Assembly (NCBI GenBank): GCA_030248295.1
Contig: JASANH010000812.1
Span: forward strand, 372,001-436,000
DNA: 64,000 bases
From: Mesodorylaimus sp. YZB2_4
Taxonomy: Eukaryota > Nematoda > Enoplea > Dorylaimida > Dorylaimidae
Reading direction: 5' to 3'
Shown here one piece after another: positions 1 to 12,150 of this stretch. Each line of letters opens with the position of its first letter. Position 1 is the first letter of the stretch. Below the pieces are notes generated by a model. That model did not search any database. It was not told the origin of the DNA and saw nothing but the letters and a program-made list of their open reading frames with translations. The translations under genes and the position numbers were made by a program.

Positions 1-1158
1 CAGTCGCTACAGAAATTCAAGAAAAATTATGTATGAAAATTATTTCAGCTTCAGAGAAATTTTAAAAAAATTTCTTAGCAGCATAATCTTTTTTCAGCAT
101 GAGCAGAAAACTAATTTTTGTTTCTCTTCTGAAGCTCGAAAAATTCATACAATCGGCATACAAATATTTTAGTAGAAAAAAATTTAACAATTAAAAAAAC
201 ATAGAAGTATAATTATTTTCCGCATGAGCAGAAGATTAATTTAAAAGTATTTTCTAAGGACCCCGAAAAAGAACACTTTTCACTAAAAATCTACCCACAA
301 CGCTTTCCGACAAAATAGTTGAACCTAGTAGACCAAAAGCCATGAAATCATCTGTTTGGAATCCTTCAGTCATTTATCACCATCCTCGCCAAACCACTTT
401 CCTCGCATCCTGTTGCACCCTGAGAGTTAATATATATGCACCAGAATCGAGTAGAATCTGTTAACTTTTATAGCAAGCTTATTTCTCCCATTTTTCTTTG
501 CTGATGACGTCGTTGCAGTGAACAAATGGCCACTCACTATATCTTCTGCCCCGAACAACTAAAAGCCTTTTAACCCGTTTATCATCGAGAACAGAAGTAA
601 ACATGTAGTTTTTTCATTCTTTTCCTCATTTCTATTCTCTTCCTTTACGTCTAGTCAGCAGTTATAAATTTTAAAGATAATTACACTCATTAAAGGCCTT
701 GTATGCATTTTTCAGTTTAGGCACAAAAATATCTCATTAGTCCAAGCTAAGCTACCTGGTCTAGTCGATAATGTAGCTTGTATTAGATGCTAATCGGCGA
801 ATATAGATCGATAAAAACCGCGGGTGTGTCAAAGTCATCAGAAATGTTGGAAGGAAAGGTCAAAGAAAAATGGCAAGTACAAGATGTTGTTATTGTTCTA
901 AATTTAATTCACGGGACCATCCTATATAAAGCATATGCTAATTACGTATTGCCGTCAGCCTTGACCTTTCTTGGCCCGTCCAAAATAAACACAGCCTAAT
1001 TAATATAAGAACAAAACATGCCAAGCTACAGTAGCTAGCGTCGTCAAGTCGACGAAAAGCCAAGCCGAAGCTGATTAATTAGACTTTGCTTAAATGCCGC
1101 AGCGCCGAAGCCCCAAAACCTTTAGCAAGCCCAAGTATGTAATTTATTTCCACCCTAC
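1..1158. other. Left-edge sequence, no gene recognised
   Basis: AT-rich DNA without a convincing exon on either strand. It should lie in the intron of the minus-strand dlg gene between the linker exon ending at 1159 and the PDZ exons, which must lie beyond the left edge. No PDZ1-like coding was found here. Confidence 0.4.
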
Positions 1159-4100
1159 CGCTGGTGATGATGGTGTTATACGTTCAAAAACTGGCGTCCT
1201 CGGCGCTTGGCCAATGCCTGTTGTGGCACTAATCGAACCAGGTGTACGCACCGAACCAATGGGCACAGGCTCGGTGGATGGCGAATAGGCAGTTTTCTCA
1301 GCTGTGCTTGTACTCGTTGTGGTGTGATACTTGGATGTCGATGAGCTAACCATGGTCTCCAATTTGGAATACTGCTGCTATAGTGTAAAGTAAATCAATG
1401 AGAAGACTTATCATAGCCGATAAAGTGTCATGACTCAAACTGGACAACAAAGTTTTTGATCCCGCATAAACTGTCACTTGGCTAAAATTGTAGGACAGCG
1501 TTATGAAAAAGTAGTTGTCAGCTACTCGCATTGCACCATGCAAGAATGACCTTTTCGAGGTCATCGAAAATTTGAATTCCCGCCGTGACGGTAGCTTGAC
1601 TGCTTATGACGATTTGACACTTCGCGAGCGCTACTCGCAATGCATCATACACGAAGGACCTTTTCAGCGTTATCAAAAGTTTGAACTCCCGCCATGACGG
1701 TTGACTACTTATGACACTTGTTGAGCAAATTGTTAGATCCATTTCAAATTTATAGGTGAGATCGTCAAGGCACGAGTTATTTGAAAATTCAAACTAATTT
1801 CTAAAGCATTCTCCTTTCTTTTAATCACCTATAAATTTAGTTATCAACATTGATCTTTAAGATCGCGCACAGATCTGTTTGATTCTTGACGTATTGTTAT
1901 AAACCGCCCGCAGTTAGCGGGAATTTCAAATTCGAAGCGTTTGACATCGTTGGAAAGGTCCCTTTGATTACAGAATGTGGTTTCATAGTTTCAGGTTTTC
2001 TACTGTAAATACCTCTTCTCAGCTTGCACTAAGAAATTATCAGCACTGACCTTTTGCTGCTGAATTACCATTCCAGTGCCACCAAGTATGGGCGGATTGA
2101 TTTCCCAATTATCAGCCATTCGATTGGTCTCGAATGTTTTTTGCGAAACTGTTTTCGTTTCATTGAGTAATGTTTCTTCATAAAATTCTTGAATATCTAA
2201 AAAATTAATGGTATTAGTTTCTGTTTTAGTTTCATGGTTGCCTGAAGCCTAATGGTTGCCTTTGCTTTATACTGCCGCTGCGCTGAAAGCCATGAATGCT
2301 TTATTGACTCATTAGCATGCTGCTGAAACTGAATCTCTTATTTGCTACTTGAAAACAAAGTTTTTGGCAATAACGTTGATGAATGACGAAGAAATTAGAA
2401 ATTCTTCCATACCCATAAAACTGCACTGTAGCAGCAAAATATTGAACTGCAGCCAGCAGCATTGGATGGATATAATCGCCACAAGTTTACAGGGCAGGCA
2501 GTCTCGACCAGTCATCAAAAAACGTCAACCAAATGCATCTGCAGGGCAGCAGAAGGTGTCAGACTGCCTGCATGAACATGGTCACCTGAATACTCATCGC
2601 GCTCAGCAGTGCTGATAGCTAGTCAGAAAGTATGGAGTGACATGCAATCAGTTGCAGTAAATGCTGCTGGCTGCAGTGGGTGATGTTACTGCATCATTTG
2701 CATAACTGATAGCGTGATAGCTGGCGCGATCAGTATTCAGGTCACAGTGTTCATGCAGTCTGACACTTTCTGCATTTGGTTGACACTTTTTAAAATAAAT
2801 CTTTGAAACTGACTGCCTTGAAAGCTTGTGCAACTGATCGCATGTCAGTTCACACTTCTTTACAAAACCTACAACACATGCTGTACAAGCATACACAGGG
2901 CGGTATGATGCTATCGTGCATGCAGTGCAAGTCGTCCACAGGATCACTTTACACCCACTAAACCAACACTTTACGCAGGCCTGTATGATACAACCCCTTT
3001 TAACCACGATTATAAACACGAGTACCCGCACATCAGGTCCAACGTACATGTAAGCGCAAAAATAAACTTCTTATCGCTTATAGTATGCAACAAGGTGAAG
3101 CTTAGGGATAGGGGAAGGGATGTGTACGAGCACGTGCGGTCGTCGTTTCCATTCGAGTCATGCACAAAACGTGCGTACGCAAACTGGCCAGACCTATAGA
3201 CCCAAGTTTGTCATCATACAACTTTGATGTATTATAGGCCCTAGCACGCCAAACCACGCTACACCTACCTAGTACGAAACATCTGCCCCCCCCCCCCACG
3301 ACGACATCGGCAACCCAGTTAAACTTGACAAACAAAACTTAATCTTAGAACCAAGCATTAAAAGCGTACAGTTCTGTTGTTCGTACACGTGTCTCCTCCG
3401 CTATGCCTCATCCAGCATCCTGAAACCCCATTTTCGGGTAACACGAATCACAAATGGAACTACATCATATCAGTTAAAAAAGTAGCGTTCACTAACTTTT
3501 TCGGACTCCACCATTTTTTGCTTTCCTACAGTTAAGATAAGAAATTGATAACCCTTTTCAGGCACTGATTCCGCTTGAAAGTAAACATATTTATGCATAT
3601 CAACCTCCAAAACTGCAATATGCACTGCCTATTTTGTGCAAAACTGTATTCTTATAAGGGAACATTCACAGCCCCTTGGCCAACTGATCAGCAATGGCCA
3701 GCGTCAAAAGTTCTGAGAACTTTTGAATTTTTGAATTTTGAAGTAAGAAACACGAGCGTTGAAAAAACCACGCAGGGCTCTTTCAAACTAGGTTTTTGGA
3801 TTTCAAACTTCGAGTTTGAGCTTCAAACACTCGGGTTTTGAGTTTTTTCCCCTAAAAAACCCAAAAAATCCAGAAGAATTTAAAAAATTTCTTAGGAATT
3901 TAGGCGCTGACCACTGCTGACCAGTTGGCCGGATGCCTGTGCTATTTTACAAAAAACTTTCATTTTCACAGAGCAACAAATGACCATTTCTGGTTTTGTA
4001 AAGTTCGACTTTGCAGTTGGCGATGTCAAGTCTCGAAACCTGCATCAGCGTGTAAAACAGGAAACCATAGTCAATTGGATATCTTCATTCATTCGAGCAT

Positions 4101-5363
4101 TGAGAAACCAGTCTACCAGAACCAACCTACAATCACTTTTCATTTCTTAGAGTGCATTCCATTGAAAAATCCTTTTAAAACGTGTTTCTTAGCATAAAAA
4201 GTCATCTTTTCACTAAAAAAAATTTTCCTATTTTGCCATCATAGCATACTTGTCAAAATTGTCACGTTATTTTGTTATACTATTCCATAAACATTTACAG
4301 CTTTTGGTATTCTAAGCCAGCGGCAATGCCTTCATGTTTTGCGCACACAACATCCTGTCATCTATCGCAGTTATATACAAAATGTACCAATCTTGCGTGA
4401 CGTGTATCCAAGGCCATCGTCTCCAAATATGGTAAATAAAAGTGTATTTGACCTAAGCCCTAAACTAAAAGGGTACTACGCATTTTTCCCTGATTCCTAT
4501 TGCCGTCCCTCCTATTTTGTTCACACTGCAATTATTATCCCCGAGGCCAAAACCTGGCCATTTTTATCGTTTCTACTCGCTCGACCCAGTACGCTTGAAA
4601 AAATTTCTCCGCATTCCCATATCGGGGGATTGGAAATTATAACACAAGGAAGGGGCTGGTACGTAGGCCACAAACCCTCTTACTCATCCCCCATTCTACC
4701 TTGTCCAGCCTATTATATCGTATAAAAATCTCCATCCAACCAAACGTGTCCGCACCGACCCCTCGATAAGGCCCATGTATGGAAAAGGGATAGTTTGGGT
4801 CGTCGTCTTGGTAACTGGCGCCGTACCAAAGACTCGCGTGCACCTCGCTCCTCGCATTTTCCTCACCACTCCCCCCGAAAGCAAACGGTTCCGTGAGAAA
4901 AAGGGTGAGACAGAGCCGGGACGACATAAAACCCGAGTCCACCCCTCTACATTACCTGGCCCCTATCTAAAAACGGGAGTATCCTTATTTGGGATATCGG
5001 GGGGGGGGGGGGGGCGAGAAGACGAGGAGTAGAATCGTAAAAGGACAGAAAGAATTATCAGGCCAAGAATCAATCACCCAAACACCAGATTTATGGACAG
5101 AAATTATTTAAAAACTAGTTTTCGTTTGTCTCCCTTGTTTGTCCTAAGTCGATACTGATGCTGCCTTTTGTCAAAGTGAGCGCGAACAACCAAATATAGC
5201 CGCCCAAAAATGTTCAGTGCGCATTCCTTACCCAACAAGGCTTGAAAAAGGCGACTTTTAAATATGGTAATGACACGTTCGATGGCTTCGCGCAAAGGAC
5301 GATCTTCCAATCGATTCAATTTCGAATGATATTCTTCCAATAATTCTAAGGCGCGATGTGCTT
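1159..5363 (-). CDS. dlg-1: Discs-large MAGUK scaffold, 5' part (L27 and linker exons), partial
   Basis: Three exons on the minus strand are visible: 5363-5232, 2196-2051 and 1377-1159. The first encodes an L27 helix pair ([16 protein letters not shown], then [13 protein letters not shown] and [10 protein letters not shown]). The second continues in frame across a phase-1 junction with [15 protein letters not shown], the residues that follow this point in animal Dlg proteins, then a tail ending near VIQQQK. The third is a Ser/Thr/Pro-rich linker ([15 protein letters not shown] onward). Dlg proteins are membrane-associated guanylate-kinase scaffolds at cell junctions and synapses; L27 mediates their assembly. 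The start-codon exon is not identified upstream of 5363, and the PDZ, SH3 and GK exons lie off the left edge. The donor of exon 2 is uncertain: the GTCAGT at 2050 gives a phase match with exon 3, while a GTATTT donor at 2012 extends the exon by 38 bases but breaks phase. Family assignment is strong; the third exon is an inference from strand, order and phase. Confidence 0.85.
1522..1730. repeat. Imperfect tandem duplication, about 107-bp unit, with CHR/E2F-like site in each unit
   Basis: Two adjacent units begin GCTACTCGCATTGCA (1522) and GCTACTCGCAATGCA (1629). Both contain an ACCTTTTC block, a TTTGAAxTCCCGCC motif (1571-1584 and 1680-1693), and a TGACGGT...GACT...CTTATGAC block in the same order. 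The pair lies inside a dlg intron. A weaker related stretch may precede it at 1440-1521. Confidence 0.7.
2214..5231. other. Intron of dlg with repeats
   Basis: The interval between the L27 exon and the next dlg exon. It holds a foldback MITE (3678-3930), a run of 12 C at 3286-3297 and a run of 16 G at 4999-5014. No other convincing coding exon was seen on either strand. Confidence 0.5.
3678..3930. mobile_element. Foldback MITE, GGCCAACTGGTCAGC ends
   Basis: The left end GGCCAACTGATCAGCAATGG and the right end (reverse complement GGCCAACTGGTCAGCAGTGG) form imperfect terminal inverted repeats of about 27 bp around about 200 bp. Related ends and interior (CGCAGGG followed by CTTTCAAAC or TTCTGAAC) recur inside the larger element at 23566-23815, in its duplicate at 38854-39103, and inverted at about 32415-32642. 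Four copies in 64 kb argue for a dispersed family. Confidence 0.7.
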
Positions 5364-8300
5364 CTAAAAAAAGAATTTTTATCTTTCATACTCTTTGACA
5401 ATAAAACAGTAAATAATCAATCTAGACTTTAAAAAAATGCATGAGATCAAGGTTTACAATCAATCATTAATTCATTTGGTAATGGAAGACTGCCTCTCTA
5501 ATTAGCATTGCCTACAAACCTTATTTTCAAACCTAACAAACTCAACTAAAATCCAGTTTCAGTATTTCATTCACGAGCCCTGCAGATAATCATGTCCTTA
5601 TCGAACGCTTTTTTCAAACATAAAAAAAGTTTGACGCTCTTTCATTCATGAAAATGTGGAGACTTTAGTTTGCTTGACTAGTTGGTGATGCGAAGTAAGA
5701 GTAGAGGGCATGGAGTGGAGTTAATGAAGAGGTGTTCACATAGTTACAAGAACTTGAATGACGAATCTGGAATGCGTGAGGAGCATGACAAAAAATGAGG
5801 GTAGAAAAGGGGAAAAATTCAGGACGCTAGGAAAAAGGAGAATCTGGATGGGCTATAGAAAACGATATGGAAAATGGCTGATGGCTGATTCACCAACACA
5901 GTTGAAGTTGAAGGCAGTAATGACAAAGGGCATGGGTGTGAATCTCAAATGCATGTAGTGAGAATTCAGGAGCACGCATGTAGCATGTAGCTCATGCTGT
6001 GGACTAGCAGTGTGCCCTTTGGCCCTTAGCTGTAGGTGCACCTCCTACGACAAAGGGCCAAAAGGCACACTGCTAGTCCACAGCACAGGCCGCATGAAGG
6101 TTGCCACTTCGTATCACTGTCCTCTAAGTTCTAGTGAATGAAGAACCTTGACAAGCAGAAGCCCAAACTGGATCATGGACAGGGCTAGAAAACCAGAAAG
6201 CCAGAAGAACGCATGAATAACAATTCAAGTAATACACCAAGCTGCATCAAAGAACAGCCAAGAAATGTGAGGCTCAGGCACTAAAAAATTACTTGAAACG
6301 TAAGCTGAAGGCAAAAAAGCTTAAATAGTTCAAAACAATGACCACTCGACAAATCAGTTAGTTCCCCATGAAGCCATAAGGTTTATATTCACATATAGAA
6401 GGTTTAGCATCTCTTGAAGAATAAGAACAAAACATGCAACTTTAAATTTCATTTCAAGAGTAATTTACTGAATAATATGTAGGGATAATTTTAGGTTTCT
6501 TGTTTCTATTTAAAGCAGTTCCACAAAGCAAAACACATTTGGTAACCTGTCTTCAAGGTTTAACATGTTCCAATTTTCCCAGTTTGGACAGCCTAGTATA
6601 TAGCTTGGTTAATGTTTTCCACGATCATGTATTCTTCTGGCATTCTGGTTTTCTTGCCCTGTCCATGATCCAATTTGAGCTTCTTTCATTGAGTTTCTTC
6701 ATGTTTAAAAACTTTTGTTTCTTACACAAGGAAATGTTTTTTCATAAAATGTGTTTGCTTTGTGGAACTTTGCAAAAGCAAAAAAGCTGAGCATAAAAGA
6801 CTTCAGCAAGTCATTAAAAAAGTTCATGTATTAACCATAAATATTCTTCAAAAAACACGATACCAAAAAAGAATAACCAATATTTTTATCAAACAGTCGA
6901 GATTTGAAAATACCAGTTTTAATAGATTTTCTCGCAAAAAGATAAATAGAATACGACATTCATGTACCTGACATTGCAAAATTAGATATATCGCTATTGA
7001 CGGCCATGACGGACAATGTCACCCTTGACTAAACTTGAATATACAAGTAGTAGTACAAGGCACGACTTGGAGTAAAGCTTACGTGGTCGTGGATGAGCCA
7101 GCAAAGAAGCGCGCAAACGTTACAAAAGGCGCAGCGACATAAGATGAAGCGATTTGCTATTCTAACTTTGACTAAGCCTATAAAAGCGCTCGTCACTTCT
7201 TTAGCTATGATTTCTTACGTGGCGTACGTAATCCTCTTACATTGGTCGTTTCTAGACGCACCTGCTGAGTGTATATGCGCGGAGGGGGGAGGGGGGTCAT
7301 AAGCTTACGAATCCATTTACCATCTTCATTGGGGTAGACAAAACCCGTTAGACCAGGGTCAGCATTTTCAGCTGCATTTCTTTAAAAACCATAGACAGAA
7401 GGGGGCTAGATCCGTTTATACCAGAAGCAGAAGAAAAGATAAATAGATTTGGCAATCTTTGCATCCGACTGGTTTCTATTGGCAGTTGCTGTTTTGTGTC
7501 ATAGATTATATGTAGCAGGCGAGAGCCCTAGATCATATGGGCCAATGGCAGAGACAAATTGTTGAGGTGGACAATAATTTTATGCATGCTGCGGCCATTT
7601 GAAAAAGCAGAAGAAAATAAGCGCGGCAAGACGCCTTTTTGCTTGTCTACCTTATGTTACCTCGTTGTTCGAGGTAAGCGCTCCATCAACGTTTACACGA
7701 CGGCGGGCGAGCCAGGAGGCAAGTCGATGAATAAACAACTTCTAGGCGGACGGGTATGGCGCCCAGCAATCTAACGCCTTATTAAAAACCTTTAAGGTCT
7801 ACTCTTGGCCATTGCCCCAGCCAAGGCCATAGATTGGGTTTCGAGAATAAGCCAAGGTTTTAAAGAAAACGGATCGATAGTCTTCCATCTTTGTCACACG
7901 TACTGCCAGCACCACTTGCCGCTCGGGCATCGATAGAAATCTAGGCTAGGCCCAAATTAGCAGGCTCAAAACGAGTGGAAAATTGACAAATGGATAGCAC
8001 CATGGAATTAGCTGTATAAAGACTCAGAAGTGGCAATTAGGGAGTGGTGAGAAGGAATAGCCAAAATGGAGTAAACAAGTGGTTTGTTGTCTGTTTGGGC
8101 GGAAAACTCGTTGGGTACTGGGGAAACAAAAAATGCAGTCTATCAGAAGGATGTATAAAATATGACGTACAACTTCTCTACCCTCTCGCCTCAATCCATC
8201 ACCAAACATGCGCCTAAATACCAACTGTTACGCATACACCAAGGACACATTGGCCAGACATGCACCTACCTTGTTTTCGGACAGGCATCCTTGGTGATTC

Positions 8301-9780
8301 AGAAACTGAAACCTCAGGATTCTTAAACGTACGCAAATTTTTTGGTCCAACAAATAGTTCTCACTAAGAATCGACTGTTATCTCCTCAACTTCTCCAGTT
8401 GGCCGTTACAAGGAAAAAGGCAACCAGATTTACATGGAATGGACGAATGTATGAATTTTAAAAAGGCCCACAATCGGAAAATGTTAAAGTTTTTGGACAA
8501 AACCTCCAACGATAAAATGTCCAGAAAGTATTAGGTCAGGAAATAGAATATTAGCCAATGGCCTTTGATTGAACTGTTTGACGGGTTCAGTTCACTCAGG
8601 ACAATACGAGGCAATAAAGGGAGCAGACACAAACCAGCCAGCGAGGACACACTACACTGCCACACGGCGAAAATCAATGAAGAACGAAAGAATGCCAGGC
8701 ACTCGCGCACAGGTAACAAATACAGTAAGCTGATGCGCAGGTACTATGCACTTTAAAACATCTAGCGGGGAAAGGGCAAGATATGAAATGTTTTCACTTC
8801 AGTTTATCATTTTGTGCTGAAAAAGCATCATAACAGTTCATTTCTAACATCCGTCATCTCCAGCATGAAACACAAGCGGAATGCACTGCTGACAAAATAC
8901 AAAAAGCTATTGTAATTCACAGCATTACGCACATGTATATGCTATCCATTACGGTGATATGAGATGCTAACCAAATGGGAAAACTGCTGTACAGTGTTTG
9001 ATAACAAGTGCGCGGTTTCTATAATGGTGTCCGAGCAAATGACGCAAACCATTGTCAAAACGCGCGGCAAGAAGACAGACAACGATTTTTCAATGCAGCA
9101 CTGGGCCAACCACTTGATTCTTTTTTTGCTGTGTCCAGTCGCTCTGCTGTAGTAGGCCGACAACTTTGACCTCCTTATGACCTGCGCAATTGGGATGTAA
9201 TCTTTACCCTGAAAAACGGAAAACTGGCGCACAAATTGAGACTGCATGCGCTTAACGGGTGGGCGCGTGGGGTGTACTGTGCTTTACTGGCACCCTAAGC
9301 ATCATAGCACTGAATGGGGCAGACATAGAGAGCAAAACATGAAGAAACAGCAGATTTAAAACTTTTATAAGGCATGAGTAAGACTGTTATAAAAAAATCC
9401 CAGTCAGAAGCCATTATTGTGTGACCAACATCAGGGAGCTTGCGATCGATTCGCTGAAACTTTTTCTTCAGAAGCATCAGCTGCCAGAACGCTGTCAATG
9501 TGAAATTGTTATTTTGGTCACCAGAAGATTCCGACCACGCTGTCAGGTGATCCGGCCTGCAGAACTAACTGGCAGCTGCTTCGAAAGAGGCAAACAAGGC
9601 ACTGCAGATCTCGTTGGACACTCGACCAGCCTTACGCGATTGCGGAGGCAAAGGAGTATTTCTATGACGCCAGCGATACATCGAGGATGACAAACCAGGA
9701 AACGTTGGGTAGACGCACCAGCTGCTTCGTGGTTGACCAAGGTCGCCGCTAAGCATGAATAAATAAAAGAGAACAGGACC
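5364..9780. other. No gene recognised over 4.4 kb
   Basis: Upstream of the L27 exon of dlg; the missing dlg start exon is expected in or beyond this stretch but is too short to place. Open frames here are short, lack family signatures and are not supported by splice signals. The one clear structure is the hairpin at 5995-6085. Confidence 0.4.
5995..6085. repeat. Near-perfect hairpin with 33-bp arms
   Basis: The left arm 5995-6027 (TGCTGTGGACTAGCAGTGTG then CCCTTTGGCCCTT) and the right arm 6053-6085 are reverse complements with a single mismatch. The 25-base loop also pairs partly (GTAGG with CCTAC). No related copy was noticed elsewhere in the window. It could be a small MITE or a pre-miRNA-sized hairpin; nothing in the sequence decides between them. 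Confidence 0.75.
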
Positions 9781-10199
9781 CAGTTTTACTCAAATGAATG
9801 TCACTCTTACTCGCTTCCACATGAATCCAAGGAATTGGATTCGTCTCTTCCCTCGCTCGTTGCTTTATATCTAGTGCTGCTTTCTTGATTTTTTTAATAG
9901 TCAGGATTTGGAGTGTGGTTGTGATCGCCGCGTTCGATGCCCTGCCCATTGTCCAAGTTTGTCCACAGCTTGCCGTTGCAGTTCTTCTTGACACACCTCC
10001 AGCGCTTCTGATTGTTCCTTTCAACCAGTCGGTAAACGTATCCAGGGAAAGAGCAAGCATCTACGTCTTTTTCTGTCTTGAATATTTCCATGAATGCAAA
10101 ATTAGGAGTTGGTGTGTTCGAGTCAACAGAGATAGACAAAAAAACAGCGATAAGGAATAGACTCTCCTTATCCAACGTAACCCACAACAACAGCTTCAA
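9780..10199 (-). pseudogene. Frameshifted FLYWCH zinc finger / Mutator-like transposase fragment
   Basis: Reading down from 10199, one frame encodes GYVYRLVERNNQKRWRCVKK, then NCNGKLWTN and GDHNHTPNPDY: the FLYWCH pattern with aromatic positions, W-x-C, a second Cys and the final H-x-H. A stop follows at once (about 9894). The next frame, entered at an A-run, carries KKIKKAALDIKQRAREET and NPIPWIHVEA, the helix that commonly follows FLYWCH in Mutator-like transposases and their domesticated relatives. So one coding unit is broken by a single-base shift plus a stop. No transposase catalytic domain follows, so this looks like a relic. It may come from the autonomous partner of the small elements with 9-10 bp target duplications nearby, but that link is inference. 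Confidence 0.75.
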
Positions 10200-10299
10200 A
10201 AACCGCGCCCCCCCCCCCGCGTCCTACCAGCGCATAGAAGACAACGAAAACAAGATCTGCAGCTTTGTGGGTACCCCCCTGATATCATGTGTCAATCCA

Positions 10300-10500
10300 G
10301 TTGGAAGCAGGTTCGCCGAAATGGGGCTACTGGAAATAGCGCAAATGCAAACGGCGCATCTGAGTGAGCGCAACGCAAGTGAGAACGCACAGCGCGAGTG
10401 AGAACGGTGGAACTGGATGATGACGCAGTCGGGAAATGGCGCAATTGAAACAGCGCAATTAGGAGAAGCGCAACTGGGAACGGCGCAGCTGACCTACTGT
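10300..10500. repeat. Iterated GCGCA-type word array
   Basis: Short units built on (G)GCGCAnnTG followed by GAA or GAAA repeat about nine times between 10310 and 10497 with 12-20 bp spacing, for example GCGCAAATGC, GCGCATCTGA, GCGCAATTGA, GCGCAACTGG and GCGCAGCTGA. The region is more GC-rich than its surroundings. A matching inverted partner was not found. It resembles the iterated ends of other elements in this window. Confidence 0.55.
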
Positions 10501-10562
10501 ACACCCTATTGAATTTTATTGCAGTTGCGATGTACCGTTTGATGACTCCTTGAAATAAAAAA

Positions 10563-10568
10563 TTTATT
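10563..10568 (-). terminator. AATAAA poly(A) signal of the first CTLD gene
   Basis: A canonical AATAAA on the minus strand, 111 bp beyond the stop codon at 10679. Confidence 0.5.
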
Positions 10569-10678
10569 ATTGTAACTTAAAAACCAATCAGTAATACTTT
10601 AACTTATTCAGATGGCAAATGTTCTCAAAATCGCATTGATACTTATCGTTTTGCACTTCTTCAAATTAAAGTAGTGTT

Positions 10679-12150
10679 TTACACATCGACAAAATTAATA
10701 AGATGCGCAAAAATTATAAAACCAGCGCTCACGCTCAGCAACAGCAAAGAAAAATTTGGCATGGAAGCTGAACCAGGAATAACTGTTTGCTTGCACATAA
10801 TATTCAAATGATCGAAAAGCTTTTCACTTTTTGCGCTAACACTTCGCCAGACGCCAGTATTGGGCAAGACCACAGTTATTATGTCGACAGCATCACGAGA
10901 TTGTGGCCACCATTTGGTTGGCTTATATTTTTTGACATCCAAGCCGTCGTCCCACTTAACAATTTCTGGCTCCGAATCACTCGTAACGACACGCAGACCT
11001 TCACCATATTGGCCAGGCGGTAAACGAGCCTAAAAAACAAAAAGCTGCCACCACTTTTGCTCATGAATATAAGACAGTGGTGCTGCAGTCATGAGGGCAC
11101 ACACGCGCTGTGCACGTGACAGCCATTTGGAGCTCACGTGCTTGCGTGAGCTTGACGCTTAGCCTTTTACTTAGGGGTGTGGCAGGAGTGGGTTTTTCGT
11201 TTCCGCGCCCGCCCACGCCCGCCTAAGCGTGGTATGCTCCCGCCCGCGGCTCACCAAAATCACTCCCGCTTCCCGCCCGCGGCTTTTCCTGCATGGCATT
11301 CCCGCCCACTCCCGCCCGTCCGCAGAGCAAGAGTTATTAAAATCCCAGTCTCTTTCTCTTCATGCGATATACGAGCCGAGCCGAGCCGAGTAGATCAAAC
11401 TCTCGAGAAATGCAAGGCATAAAAAACCAACCTGCCAAAATATCGAGACAGCTCAAAGCAAATCGGCATCACTTTTCAAAAAAAAGGTCATCAACATTTT
11501 TCGGATTTATTTGAGACTGCAGCCTGCATAGTCAAAAAGCACAGCAGAAAAAGCACAAATGTGGTGGGTGTTTAACTTTGGGGAGACCCACACCGCTCCC
11601 GCACCCTTCAGTCAGTCAGCACATACTTATCATAGCCAAGCACCAAAGGCGCACTCGAGGCAAAGGAACACAAACACAACACTACCGGGGGGGGGCACCC
11701 CCCCCCCAAGCGCCCCCCCCGGAGCACACCCCCCCCCCCCCCCCCCCTTGTTGCTTCACTCCCTCTCCCGTCCGCCATATTCAGCATACCTCGACGCTCC
11801 AGCGGTGCAGTGCTCAAACATACCTCGACGCCAAGCACGACGTATCCACCCATTTGTTGTAGAAATTCGTTTTCGCCACTTGATTCCACAGTTGGCAAAG
11901 TAGCTGAAAATTCTTTACATATCTTTCTCGCTTCATCAATGGAAAACTTCCGTAGATCCTTAGTCAGCGAGATGGACTGCTTCTTCATATCTCTCACTAG
12001 AAAGTAACAGGTTGTTTTTGTGTAAGAAAGTGTCTTGGCAATGCGGCCAGCCAATTCGGGATGAGTTGCCGCGCTATCGGCGTTGCACCAATTCACCGCG
12101 TCCGCAATCGGAATGGTCGTGGCGAGAATGAGCGCAAAGGGAAAAATCAT
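10679..12150 (-). CDS. Secreted C-type-lectin-like domain protein (copy A)
   Basis: Two exons, 12150-11824 and 11029-10679, join in phase 0 to give 225 residues. A signal peptide (MIFPFALILATTIPIADAVN) precedes one divergent CTLD: an N-terminal C-x(n)-C pair, the helix EARKICKEFSATLPTVES with GENEFL, then YVVLGV at the exon end, VKWDDG and YKPTKWW in exon 2, and a last Cys in NIMCKQ. The C-terminus is hydrophobic after a small-residue patch, as in GPI-anchor signals or a membrane tail. Paralogues at 24940-25674 and 40205-40939 share the same intron position and layout, which is the main support for the splice. Lectin-fold proteins of this type act outside the cell; the sugar-binding EPN/QPD-WND motifs are not evident, so binding specificity cannot be stated. 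The 794-bp intron holds a GC-rich iterated element and long C and G runs. Confidence 0.85.
11181..11316. mobile_element. Small iterated element, CCCGCC words, GGCRGGAGTGGG ends
   Basis: The left end GGCAGGAGTGGG (11181) and right end CCCACTCCCGCC (11305-11316) are inverted repeats. Between them CCCGCC-type words repeat at least seven times (CGCCCGCCCACGCCCGCC and others). It sits in the intron of the CTLD gene and is strikingly GC-rich for its setting. Confidence 0.55.
11687..11747. repeat. Clustered G and C homopolymer runs
   Basis: Nine G (11687-11695), then ten C (11698-11707), eight C (11713-11720) and nineteen C (11729-11747) lie within 61 bp, in the intron of the CTLD gene. Confidence 0.9.

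Noticed and set aside
1515..1742. Frames across 1.5-1.74 kb as a dlg exon between the second and third exons
   Set aside because: This is a tandem non-coding repeat; using the GTCAGT donor at 2050 makes an extra exon unnecessary.
6500..6971. Frames of 96 and 69 codons suggesting a small membrane protein
   Set aside because: Composition is that of AT-rich DNA; no start context, domain or paralogue.
11608..11823. Long open frame continuing the first CTLD exon through a Gly/Pro-rich stretch
   Set aside because: The extension reads through the GTATGT donor into C and G runs of the intron; the paralogues end the exon at YVVLGV.
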